The notes under the pieces are model-generated. The model was given only the letters and a program-made list of their open reading frames with translations. It was not told where the DNA came from and searched no databases. A DNA stretch of 64,000 nt from Bacteroidia bacterium (GTDB lineage: Bacteria; Bacteroidota; Bacteroidia; Flavobacteriales; Flavobacteriaceae), in the NCBI GenBank assembly GCA_030425285.1, contig JAUIAY010000012.1:1-64000 (forward strand), in the 5' to 3' direction. Shown here in pieces: positions 39,017-46,844 of the stretch (positions are counted from its first letter, which is position 1; every line of letters begins with the position of its first letter). The translations under genes and the position numbers were made by a program.

Positions 39017-41551
39017 TTAGTTTTTTAGCTTTTGATCGTTTTGTATGGTTCCTTTTCCAATGGATAGCATATTTGCAAAAAGGCGATAAGCACCAGAAAC
39101 ACCGGCAGGAAATTCTCTGAAGAAACTCAATCCGGTGTAGATGTAATAGCCTTTACCATATTGAGCCACTAATAGGCTTCCCTTCTTTTGTGATTCCCCT
39201 TTATCATGCATGGACAGTATTGGAGTGAATTCCTTGCCCCATTTATCCGGGAAATACAGTCCTCTTTCCTGTGTCCAGCCTTCAAAATCCTCTTGGGTAA
39301 TTTTGTTGGGATAGTTTAGTAAAGTGTGATTAGGCTCTAAAAATTTGACCTCTGCAAATTCATCGGTTACACGGTCACGTGATAACTCTAATTTGTAAGG
39401 TGCTAGGTTGTCTATTTTTAATCCGCGACTGGTGTTATATTGCACAATCATGTTGCCACCTTTTTCTACAAAATCAAAAAGGATATCTTGTTTAAACTTC
39501 AAGTCTTCTACCGTGTTGTACGCACGTATACCAACAACCACGGCATCAAAGCGGCTTAAGTTTTCTACTGTTATTTCAGAAGGTGCTAATGTTATAACTT
39601 GATAGCCAATTTGTTCCAAGCTTTCAGGAACTACATCGCCAGCACCAGCAATGTAAGCGATGTTTTCGCCTGTTTTTTTGATGTCCAACCGTACAATTTT
39701 ACTTTCGCTAGGCATCAAAACTGTTTGGAAGGGAATGTGCTCATAATCTAATTCAATAAGTTCATCAGAATATGTTTGGGCACCTACTGTTACCATCGGC
39801 GTAATCAATCCTTCAGACTGGCTTTTAGGTGGCATTACTTTAAAAATTACCGTTTGTTCTTCGCCTTTATTGGTAATATTGATTTCTTGACCTTTAGGGA
39901 TTACATTCCAATTGTTCGGCACGGAAAGTGTAACGGTTGCTTGCAGATTATCATGGCCAGCTCTTACTATAACTGGGATTTCTTTTTCGGCATCCGTATT
40001 GAAAATGATGACTTTTTCAGCAATTTTAATCGTTGCTTCTGGAATGACTTCAAAGGGTTTGTAGACTTCGCCTTTTACGGGATCATTGGTTTTATAAACT
40101 ATAGGTCTTGTAAACGGTATGGTTATACCATCAATAGTGACATTGAAAACCACATTAAAAAAGTCTGGGGTTTCCGGTTTTCCGATGAGGGATTTATCAG
40201 ATACTTTATACATGCCCAACGTTCCCTTTTCGGTTAACCAATAGGGAGTGGTAACGATTTCTTCTCCTGAAGATGATGCTACCGTAAAGGATTCATCAAG
40301 GGATATCTTGTTGTTGTTAGTTAGGGTTATGCCCTTGTTAACATGAAGTCCGTTTGGATTGTTATAGGAAGCCAGAGTCATTGGAAGATTGCTTCGGTTG
40401 ATGGCTTCAATTGTTACATTGATTTTATCGTTTAAAGTAGCTTGGTTGGTTTCGGCAGCGGCTTCCAAGTACAGACCAGCACAAGCCGCTATAATGTTTT
40501 TAATCTCTTTAGTCTTTATGGTTTTCCAGTGTTCATCTTCCAATCGTTGAATCATGGTGTAGGCCTCTACCAATTTAGGAACAGAAGCAGACGGGTTCTT
40601 GAAGTCGAAATTGGCTTCAACATCCTTTAAGATATTGCCAATGGCCTGACCACCTTTGACACGGTTCCAACTGGTATCGATACCTTCAAAGAGGTTGTTT
40701 TTGTCAGAAGGCATATTGCCTTTTATCAATTCGATGTATTCCATTTGGGAGCCACGGGTTCCTGTATTACCAAATCCCTGTGACTTGTGTTGGCTGCGGC
40801 TTAAGGCCGCTATTTCGGTGTTGCTCAAACCCGAAGACGGATAATAGACACCTATATCGAAACCGATTAAATTGGACTTATCGGCCTTTTCAAAGTTTTC
40901 CTGACTACCGTAAAACCACCATGAGGTGTTGAAAAATATACGTTTGGGTTGCCAAACATCAGCTTCCTCCAAGGTATTGGGAAATGCTGTTTTACTGGCT
41001 GCCAGATCAAAGGCTTCAACACTCAACATAGCTGAACTGGTATGATGCCCATGTGTGCTACCCGGTGTTCTATGATCAAAACGGTTGATGATGATATCTG
41101 GTTGAAATTGTCTGATAGCCAAAACGACATCGCTTAAGACTTCGTCTTTATTCCAAATCTCGAGAGTTTCGTCTGGATGTTTGGAGTATCCAAAATCATT
41201 GGCACGTGTGAAACGTTGCTCACCACCATCAATTTGTCTTGCCGTTAAGAGTTCCTGGGTTCTAATAACACCTAGCAGTTCTCGTATTTCAAGGCCTATG
41301 AGGTTTTGACCACCATCACCACGTGTGAGCGATAGATAAGCTGTTCTGGCTTTAACTTCATTGGCCATATAGGAGATGAGCCGTGTGTTTTCATCATCGG
41401 GATGTGCGGCCACATAGAGAACAGACCCTAAAAAGTTTAGCTTTTTAATGGATTCATATATTTCTGAAGCATTAGGTTTTTGGGGTTGTTGCGCTAGTGC
41501 GCTTAAGGAAATTAACAGGCAAATAAATGTGACTTGTATTCTTTTTAGCAT
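39017..41551 (-). CDS. PIG-L family deacetylase, secreted, multi-domain
   Basis: I chose ATG 41551 (MLKRIQVTFICLLISLSALA), which gives a signal peptide; the 24-base extension to 41575 does not. The protein is about 844 residues. The N-terminal domain is a PIG-L/LmbE zinc deacetylase with 'YVAAHPDDENTRLIS' (zinc ligands His and Asp-Asp) and 'SLTRGDGGQNLIG'. The C-terminal half has beta-rich segments and a glutamine-amidotransferase-like region ('GIRAYNTVEDLKFKQDILFD'). It probably removes acetyl groups from N-acetyl sugars outside the cytoplasm. It heads the PIG-L/small protein/symporter operon. Confidence 0.88.
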   Translation of the reverse strand: MLKRIQVTFICLLISLSALAQQPQKPNASEIYESIKKLNFLGSVLYVAAHPDDENTRLISYMANEVKARTAYLSLTRGDGGQNLIGLEIRELLGVIRTQELLTARQIDGGEQRFTRANDFGYSKHPDETLEIWNKDEVLSDVVLAIRQFQPDIIINRFDHRTPGSTHGHHTSSAMLSVEAFDLAASKTAFPNTLEEADVWQPKRIFFNTSWWFYGSQENFEKADKSNLIGFDIGVYYPSSGLSNTEIAALSRSQHKSQGFGNTGTRGSQMEYIELIKGNMPSDKNNLFEGIDTSWNRVKGGQAIGNILKDVEANFDFKNPSASVPKLVEAYTMIQRLEDEHWKTIKTKEIKNIIAACAGLYLEAAAETNQATLNDKINVTIEAINRSNLPMTLASYNNPNGLHVNKGITLTNNNKISLDESFTVASSSGEEIVTTPYWLTEKGTLGMYKVSDKSLIGKPETPDFFNVVFNVTIDGITIPFTRPIVYKTNDPVKGEVYKPFEVIPEATIKIAEKVIIFNTDAEKEIPVIVRAGHDNLQATVTLSVPNNWNVIPKGQEINITNKGEEQTVIFKVMPPKSQSEGLITPMVTVGAQTYSDELIELDYEHIPFQTVLMPSESKIVRLDIKKTGENIAYIAGAGDVVPESLEQIGYQVITLAPSEITVENLSRFDAVVVGIRAYNTVEDLKFKQDILFDFVEKGGNMIVQYNTSRGLKIDNLAPYKLELSRDRVTDEFAEVKFLEPNHTLLNYPNKITQEDFEGWTQERGLYFPDKWGKEFTPILSMHDKGESQKKGSLLVAQYGKGYYIYTGLSFFREFPAGVSGAYRLFANMLSIGKGTIQNDQKLKN

Positions 41552-41636
41552 AATAACGTGGTTAGCTAGAGCCAAATATAATAAAGTAATGTAGGGAAGG
41601 GTTGGGTTTTAAAGTTTCTTTAACGAAACAATAACT

Positions 41637-42704
41637 CTAAAGCCACTTCTTGCGTTTAAAATAATAGAGCATAGCCAAAAAGACGATGACCATAACGGCC
41701 CAAAGGATGTAGTAACTGTATTCATAGTGTAGTTCTGGCATGTGGTCGAAATTCATACCGTAGATGCCTGCTATAAATGTGAGTGGAATAAAGATGGTTG
41801 CCATGATGGTCAATACTTTCATGACCTCATTCATTTTGTTGCTTATGGAGGTCATGTACATATCCATTAAGCTGAATATCATTTCGCGGTAGATGTCAAT
41901 GGTATCGGATAGTTGGATGATATGGTCATAGATATCGCGGTAGAACTGAATGGTTTTCTTTTTAATGAGTTTGTGGTCGCTTTTTTCTATACGACTGATG
42001 ATTTCGCGAAGCGGAAAAATAACCCTACGGACTTTAAGCAGTTCTTTTTTGAGATCGAGTACCTGCTTGTTAAGATGTTCTTTTATGATCCCTTCGAAAA
42101 GCAGGTCTTCCAAATCCTCTACTTTGTTACCCATGGTTTCATTGACAATGTAGTAGTGGTCTACAACGGCATCAATGAGCGCATACAACAAGTAGTCTGA
42201 ACCTAGATTACGTATACGGCCTTTGGACTGGCGCAAACGGTCACGAACGGTATCAAAAACATCGCCTTCAGCTTCCTGGAAAGTAAGTACATAATTGTCG
42301 CCCAGTACCATACTTACTTGTTCTGAAACTATGTTTTCGTCTTTATCATAGTAAAGCATTTTGAGGATGATGAAAATATAATCCTCATATTCATCAATTT
42401 TAGGTCGCTGGGAGGTGTTTACAATATCTTCAAGAATCAGTGGGTGTAAATCATAGTGGTTTCCTATTTTTTCAATCTCGTCAATGTAATTCAGTCCGTT
42501 GATATTGATCCATGTTGTGGATTCAGTGCTTTTGTAGCTAAAAACATCTTCAATGTTAGTGAGTTCCTGTTCATTGATAGTCGTTTCGGTATAGTCAAAA
42601 GACTCAATAAATAATTTTTGTTCTGTTTTTTCACCAGTATAAATGATAGCTCCTGGGACTTGCCCAATGTGTTTTTTGTATTTGGTTGTTCTCTTTTTTC
42701 CCAT
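41637..42704 (-). CDS. corA: CorA family magnesium/cobalt transporter
   Basis: This 355-residue protein has the CorA signature G316-M-N318 in 'FIAGIYGMNFDHMPE' at the end of the first of two C-terminal membrane helices. The preceding long helix 'LMDMYMTSISNKMNEVMKVL' leads into the pore. The N-terminal part is the cytoplasmic ligand-sensing domain ('STTWININGLNYIDEIEKIG'). CorA forms pentamers that take up Mg2+ (or Co2+). It is leftward, downstream of the MscS-like gene by 26 bases, so the pair may be co-transcribed. Confidence 0.95.
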   Translation of the reverse strand: MGKKRTTKYKKHIGQVPGAIIYTGEKTEQKLFIESFDYTETTINEQELTNIEDVFSYKSTESTTWININGLNYIDEIEKIGNHYDLHPLILEDIVNTSQRPKIDEYEDYIFIILKMLYYDKDENIVSEQVSMVLGDNYVLTFQEAEGDVFDTVRDRLRQSKGRIRNLGSDYLLYALIDAVVDHYYIVNETMGNKVEDLEDLLFEGIIKEHLNKQVLDLKKELLKVRRVIFPLREIISRIEKSDHKLIKKKTIQFYRDIYDHIIQLSDTIDIYREMIFSLMDMYMTSISNKMNEVMKVLTIMATIFIPLTFIAGIYGMNFDHMPELHYEYSYYILWAVMVIVFLAMLYYFKRKKWL

Positions 42705-42730
42705 AGAGTAGAAATTTACGACAAAATTTT

Positions 42731-43261
42731 CTAAATAGCATCTGGGCCATCATCAATGGCGTCTTTTTCTACCAAGGTAACCGCCTTTTGGAGGATGAGG
42801 TTGTTGGGATAGGTAACCAAGTCGCCATTATCAAGTCTTAAGTGAAGGTGAAAAGCGCGAATGTCTTCGATGATGGCTTCGACTGGAAAATCTTTATCGT
42901 GAATTTGTATTTTGTCACCTACTTTGTAAGGGAATGAAAAAAACATAATCACCCCTGACGTGATATTGCTTAAGATGGACCAAATTGCAAAGAGGGCAAT
43001 GCCCATAATAGCAAACACCGATGAAAATACGAGAGCTAAATCTTTAAATTCGGCTCCGAATATAAAGGCTTCCAATAATAGCCATATAGAGAAAATAGTG
43101 ACTGTTGTATAACGACAGATTAGTTGAATACGTGCATCATTGATACCTGATTTTCTACCTAGTTTCTTTATTAATGTGTGTGCAATGGCACGAATAATAA
43201 ATAGTAAAATAAGTAGAAAGGTACTGATGATTAATTCTGATTGGTAGGTTTCTAAAAACAT
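42731..43261 (-). CDS. Small MscS-family mechanosensitive channel
   Basis: This 176-residue protein has two or three membrane helices followed by the MscS pore-lining helix and beta domain: 'GIALFAIWSILSNITSGVIMFF' and 'PYKVGDKIQIHDKDFPVEAIIEDI', then 'LDNGDLVTYPNNLILQKAV'. The large C-terminal cage of E. coli MscS is mostly absent, so this is a short form. It releases solutes under hypo-osmotic stress. A heptanucleotide repeat lies 74 bases upstream of its start. Confidence 0.9.
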   Translation of the reverse strand: MFLETYQSELIISTFLLILLFIIRAIAHTLIKKLGRKSGINDARIQLICRYTTVTIFSIWLLLEAFIFGAEFKDLALVFSSVFAIMGIALFAIWSILSNITSGVIMFFSFPYKVGDKIQIHDKDFPVEAIIEDIRAFHLHLRLDNGDLVTYPNNLILQKAVTLVEKDAIDDGPDAI

Positions 43262-43334
43262 GAAAGTTGTTCTTGGTTTTATTTGTAAAGATAGTGTAGA
43301 AATGTATATGTGTTTATATTTTTTTTTGCCTTTT

Positions 43335-43376
43335 CAGATGACAGATGACAGATGACAGATGACAGATGACAGAAGA
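43335..43376. repeat. Heptanucleotide tandem repeat (CAGATGA)
   Basis: CAGATGA occurs five times in a row at 43335-43369 and once as CAGAAGA at 43370-43376. It lies between the maf stop (43420) and the mscS-like start (43261). Such arrays can change in copy number by slippage and so alter expression; here it would affect the mscS leader or the spacing after maf. Confidence 0.9.
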
Positions 43377-43419
43377 TGGAAGACATAACACTAATGTATG
43401 CCGGAAGACGGGTGAGGAT

Positions 43420-44007
43420 TTAAGAAACGAGGTTAAGCAATGTTTTGTAGACCAAATGCGTGGGAAGGCCAACGACATTGAAATAGGAGCCCTCAATTTT
43501 TGTGATGCCTATTTGTCCTATCCACTCTTGAATACCGTAAGCACCCGCTTTATCAAAAGGTTTACATGTTTCTATGTAATAGTCTACTTCTGAATCTGTT
43601 ATATTTTTAAAAGTTACTTTGGTAGTGGCGTTTACTGTCTTTTGAATTTGTTGGGTTGTAAAGCAAACTGATGTAATGACTTCGTGGGTTACGCCACTCA
43701 ATGATTTTATCATGTTGATGGCATGTTCATGGGATTTTGGTTTGCCCAATGCTTCATTGTTGTGCCACACGATGGTGTCACTAGTTATCAATATATCATT
43801 TGCTTGTAACTCTTCTTTAAACGGAAGGGCTTTTAATTGGGCTAAATAATCGCTGATTTCGAAATGTTTTAATCTATGTGGGTATTCCTCTTTGAGAGGT
43901 TTTAAGCGCACTTCGAAATCGATACCTAAATCCTTAAAGAATTGTTGTCTTCTGGGTGAGCCAGAAGCTAGAATGATGTGGTAGTCTTTTAGTGCTTGCT
44001 GTAACAT
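43420..44007 (-). CDS. Maf-family nucleotide pyrophosphatase
   Basis: This 195-residue protein has the Maf pattern: 'ILASGSPRRQQFFKDLGIDFEV' at the start, 'ILITSDTIVWHNNEALGKPKSHEHA' in the middle (catalytic Asp in SDT), and 'FDKAGAYGIQEWIGQIGITKIEGSYFNVVGLP' at the end. Maf enzymes hydrolyse non-canonical nucleoside triphosphates such as dTTP, UTP or modified pyrimidines. It abuts the UbiA gene (shared base 44007) in a leftward operon. Confidence 0.95.
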   Translation of the reverse strand: MLQQALKDYHIILASGSPRRQQFFKDLGIDFEVRLKPLKEEYPHRLKHFEISDYLAQLKALPFKEELQANDILITSDTIVWHNNEALGKPKSHEHAINMIKSLSGVTHEVITSVCFTTQQIQKTVNATTKVTFKNITDSEVDYYIETCKPFDKAGAYGIQEWIGQIGITKIEGSYFNVVGLPTHLVYKTLLNLVS

Positions 44008-44921
44008 TAATCTAAAAGTACAAATTTATAGAGTAACAGCGAGAGCATACCAAAAAGCATGATAACCTTGGATAGGTTACTTAATTTTTTAAAATCCTGT
44101 TTGGTTTCAGCAGTATATAATTTAATAATCAAATAGATTAGTGGAGCCACAATGAAAATTAAAAAATAGAGAACAACCAAAGATTGTTTGTAAAGGTAGG
44201 TGACCACATAATATATCACCAAGCATAATGGGATAAGGGCAACGCCAAATGCGAGTTTAGTTGCGCGTTCACGCCCAATAGCTATGGGTAAGGTATTCAT
44301 ACCCGCTTTGTGATCGCCATCAATATCCTGAATGTCTTTAATGAGCTCGCGAACCAGATTGAGTAAAAAGGCAAATACTGCATAATCAAAAATGATTTTG
44401 AAGAATGTTAATTGGGTTTCCTGATTTTGAGTTGTGATAGCTGGCAACAACTCAAATAATCCCACCAATATCAGACTCATAGCAACCAATGCGGAGATAA
44501 CCAAATTACCAATCAGCATCATTTGTTTCAGGTAACTGGCATAGATATATAAGAGCGCTGATATTATTACAAAAAGGGCAAAGAATCCGCTTCTGCCAAC
44601 TAGGTGTGATAGATAAAACCCTACTAAAACACCAATTACATTGAATACTATGAATAGCGTATAGGCTGTTTTTTCGGAAATACTTTTTCCAACAATCACT
44701 TTGTTGGGTTTATTTATTAAATCGGTTTCTACATCATAAATGTCATTAATGATGTTCCCAGCAGCAGCAATGCTTAATGTTGCCAATACCAATAGGGAAA
44801 ACCCAAACCAATTGAGCGTGATATCTATACCGAATGGAATCAGTAAGGCATATTTAATAAGGAATTGCACCAAGGCAATCATTAAGAGGTTTTTCCAGCG
44901 GATGAGGTTTAGGATATTCAA
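44007..44921 (-). CDS. UbiA-family prenyltransferase
   Basis: This 304-residue membrane protein has the two Asp-rich substrate sites: 'NIINDIYDVETDLINKP' (first N-D-x2-D motif) and 'DIQDIDGDHKAGMNTLPI' (second D-x3-D). About eight hydrophobic helices surround them. In Bacteroidota this version is annotated as geranylgeranylglycerol-phosphate geranylgeranyltransferase, but the true lipid product is not certain. It is in an operon with a KdsC-like phosphatase upstream and Maf downstream. Confidence 0.9.
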   Translation of the reverse strand: MNILNLIRWKNLLMIALVQFLIKYALLIPFGIDITLNWFGFSLLVLATLSIAAAGNIINDIYDVETDLINKPNKVIVGKSISEKTAYTLFIVFNVIGVLVGFYLSHLVGRSGFFALFVIISALLYIYASYLKQMMLIGNLVISALVAMSLILVGLFELLPAITTQNQETQLTFFKIIFDYAVFAFLLNLVRELIKDIQDIDGDHKAGMNTLPIAIGRERATKLAFGVALIPLCLVIYYVVTYLYKQSLVVLYFLIFIVAPLIYLIIKLYTAETKQDFKKLSNLSKVIMLFGMLSLLLYKFVLLD

Positions 44922-44956
44922 TGAGTTAAAGGTTAATGAGACAATGAAATAATGAG

Positions 44957-45487
44957 TTAATCGTATTTGGCATCAAAACTATCCAGCCACTTATCTTGCA
45001 CCTTAAGCACTTGTTCAATAACATCGCGTGCGGCACCTTTTCCGCCATTTTTATGCGATACATATTTTGAAATGGCCTTAATTTCTGGAACAGCATCTTG
45101 CGGACATGTGGGTAGCCCTACCATTTTCATAACGGGTAAATCTGGGATATCGTCTCCCATGTAGAGCACATTTTTTAAATCGATGCCTTTGGATTCAGTA
45201 TAAGTATTTAACTGTTCAATTTTATTATGCGTGCCCAAAAACACATCGGTGATACCCAAACCATTTAATCGTACTCGAACACCTTCATTAGAACCCCCGG
45301 AAATAACACAGATGTTATACCCTTTATCAACTGCCGTTTTTAATGCATAGCCATCTTTTATGTTCATATTGCGCAGCATGTCTCCTGATGTGGTAACCAT
45401 GACTGTACCGTCGGTTAATACGCCATCAATATCAAAAATGAAGGTGGTAATATGCTTGAGGTATTCTTTATAACTTTTGTCTTCCAT
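44957..45487 (-). CDS. KdsC-like HAD phosphatase
   Basis: This 176-residue protein has the HAD catalytic motif 'FIFDIDGVLTDGTVMVT', the Ser motif II in 'CVISGGSNEGV', and 'YMGDDIPDLPVMKMVG' as motif IV. Length and lack of a cap fit the C0 subfamily of 3-deoxy-D-manno-octulosonate-8-phosphate phosphatases (KdsC), which act in LPS core synthesis. It sits between a DUF2520 gene (6 bases) and UbiA. Confidence 0.9.
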   Translation of the reverse strand: MEDKSYKEYLKHITTFIFDIDGVLTDGTVMVTTSGDMLRNMNIKDGYALKTAVDKGYNICVISGGSNEGVRVRLNGLGITDVFLGTHNKIEQLNTYTESKGIDLKNVLYMGDDIPDLPVMKMVGLPTCPQDAVPEIKAISKYVSHKNGGKGAARDVIEQVLKVQDKWLDSFDAKYD

Positions 45488-45493
45488 GTTTTC

Positions 45494-46288
45494 TTATTTC
45501 CTTTTGTCAGTTTTAGTTCTTGGTCGTGATGAGACACCATGCGTTTTTTTTATAGATTCCGTGAGGAGTTCATAAATAGCTTTGTGGTTTTCGTTTTCAA
45601 GAAGCTTGAGGTGTTTCTTTATAGTTTTCTTGTCATTGCGTTTTGCTGGGCCCGTTTGTGCCATATAAGGTGAAACCTCTTGCACTTTTTTGGCTGTTTC
45701 GGTTATTAAGGGCTTTAAAATATCGAAATTAATATTTTTGGCATCGCTTATTTCATGAGCTATTCGGTATAACTGATTGGTGAAATTGTTCACAAACACC
45801 GCTGCTAGATGAAGCGTTTGGCGCTGTTCGGTGCTTATTTTGTACCAAGGACTTCCAATAGCTTCTGCTAATTGCGCTAGTGGTTTGAGGTCCGTTTTAT
45901 CAAGGGCTTCAATGCAAATGGGAACATTGGCGAAGTTTACCGGAACATCTTTTGAAAATGTTTGCAATGGGTAGAACACTCCGCGTCTGTTCTTTTTGTC
46001 CAGACTATGCACATTGACGCTGCCTGAAGTGTGGACAACCAGTCTGTTCTCAAAGGGTAGTGCTGTAGAAACTTCCGGAATCACATCGTCGCTTACAGCA
46101 ATAATGTAAATATCGGCTTCCGATAATTTGGAAATATCATCAGTTATGTCAACGGTGTTCTTAAAAGTGGATATCTTTTTTATATCCCTGTTGTACCACT
46201 GAACCAAGTTGATACTTTTGGTATTTTGGAAAGCGTTAAAAAGATGTGTTGCTACGTTACCAGCTCCTAAAAGACAGACTCTAATCAT
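45494..46288 (-). CDS. Rossmann-fold and DUF2520 protein
   Basis: I chose ATG 46288 (MIRVCLLGAGNVATHLFNAF), which begins at the NAD(P)-binding GxGxxA loop; the longer frame to 46351 adds a doubtful 21-residue tail that overlaps the hemoglobin promoter. The protein (264 residues) is a putative dehydrogenase: 'DIYIIAVSDDVIPEVS', 'VVHTSGSVNVHSL' and the helical DUF2520 domain ('LHLAAVFVNNFTNQLYRIAHEI'). Substrate is unknown. It starts the leftward DUF2520-KdsC-UbiA-Maf operon. Confidence 0.88.
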   Translation of the reverse strand: MIRVCLLGAGNVATHLFNAFQNTKSINLVQWYNRDIKKISTFKNTVDITDDISKLSEADIYIIAVSDDVIPEVSTALPFENRLVVHTSGSVNVHSLDKKNRRGVFYPLQTFSKDVPVNFANVPICIEALDKTDLKPLAQLAEAIGSPWYKISTEQRQTLHLAAVFVNNFTNQLYRIAHEISDAKNINFDILKPLITETAKKVQEVSPYMAQTGPAKRNDKKTIKKHLKLLENENHKAIYELLTESIKKTHGVSSRPRTKTDKRK

Positions 46289-46334
46289 AACGCTAAAATA
46301 AGTAAGTATGGCATGATATAAAAGTAACAAGCTG

Positions 46335-46342
46335 TATCTTTG
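46335..46342 (+). promoter_or_regulatory. -7 promoter box 7 bases before the hemoglobin start codon
   Basis: TATCTTTG matches TAnnTTTG. With a start codon at 46350 the transcript would start at or next to the ATG, so the mRNA is probably leaderless or nearly so. Confidence 0.65.
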
Positions 46343-46349
46343 TAGGGAC

Positions 46350-46748
46350 ATGAGTAAAAAAGATATTGAAACCCGTAGTGATGTACACGTATTGGTGTCA
46401 TCTTTTTATGATAAAGTGAAACAAGATCAGCTTTTAGGGTCTTTCTTTTTGCCAATTATTTCTGATTGGGATGCACATATTGAAAGGCTGACCACATTCT
46501 GGGAAACCAGTCTGTTTATGACAAGAAAGTTACCTGAAAAGTATTATGGGAATCCTTTGGAAGTTCATGTACAGGTTGACAAAAACAACAACCATCAAAT
46601 CACTGATCTTCATTTTGGGATATGGCTTAATTTGTGGTATCAAACCATTGACGAACTTTTTGAAGGGGCGGTAGCCGATAATGCTAAACGTAGGGCCAGA
46701 AAAATGGGTACTTTTTTGTATTTAAAAATATTTGAGGCAAGGCAATAA
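46350..46748 (+). CDS. Group III truncated hemoglobin
   Basis: This 132-residue protein matches short 2-on-2 globins of group III: 'SDVHVLVSSFYDKVKQDQLLGSFF', 'HIERLTTFWETSLFMTRK', 'HHQITDLHFGIWLNLWYQTID'. The His in the 'DLHFGIWL' region is the likely proximal heme ligand. These proteins bind O2 or NO and their role in Bacteroidota is not known. It is divergent from the DUF2520 gene and is followed after 96 bases by the ResB-CcsA gene. Confidence 0.9.
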   Translation: MSKKDIETRSDVHVLVSSFYDKVKQDQLLGSFFLPIISDWDAHIERLTTFWETSLFMTRKLPEKYYGNPLEVHVQVDKNNNHQITDLHFGIWLNLWYQTIDELFEGAVADNAKRRARKMGTFLYLKIFEARQ

Positions 46749-46809
46749 TCAGTTGAATTTTAACAAACATTTCGAGTAGCTTAATGACCTTTAACTAAAC
46801 AAAAAGCCT

Positions 46810-46817
46810 TAAATTTG
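46810..46817 (+). promoter_or_regulatory. -7 promoter box for the cytochrome c assembly gene
   Basis: TAAATTTG matches TAnnTTTG and lies 27 bases before ATG 46845. It rules out the in-frame TTG at 46815, which lies within the box. Confidence 0.6.
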
Positions 46818-46844
46818 CACGACCCAATTTTAGAGTCTCATACT

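Noticed and set aside
39776-40237. Rightward 153-codon ORF inside the PIG-L gene
   Set aside because: It is an antisense shadow of a well-supported deacetylase gene and is rich in Phe and Tyr in a non-protein-like way.
46289-46351. Longer N-terminus for the DUF2520 protein
   Set aside because: The extra residues overlap the divergent hemoglobin promoter and lie before the Rossmann GxGxxA loop, where the family normally starts.
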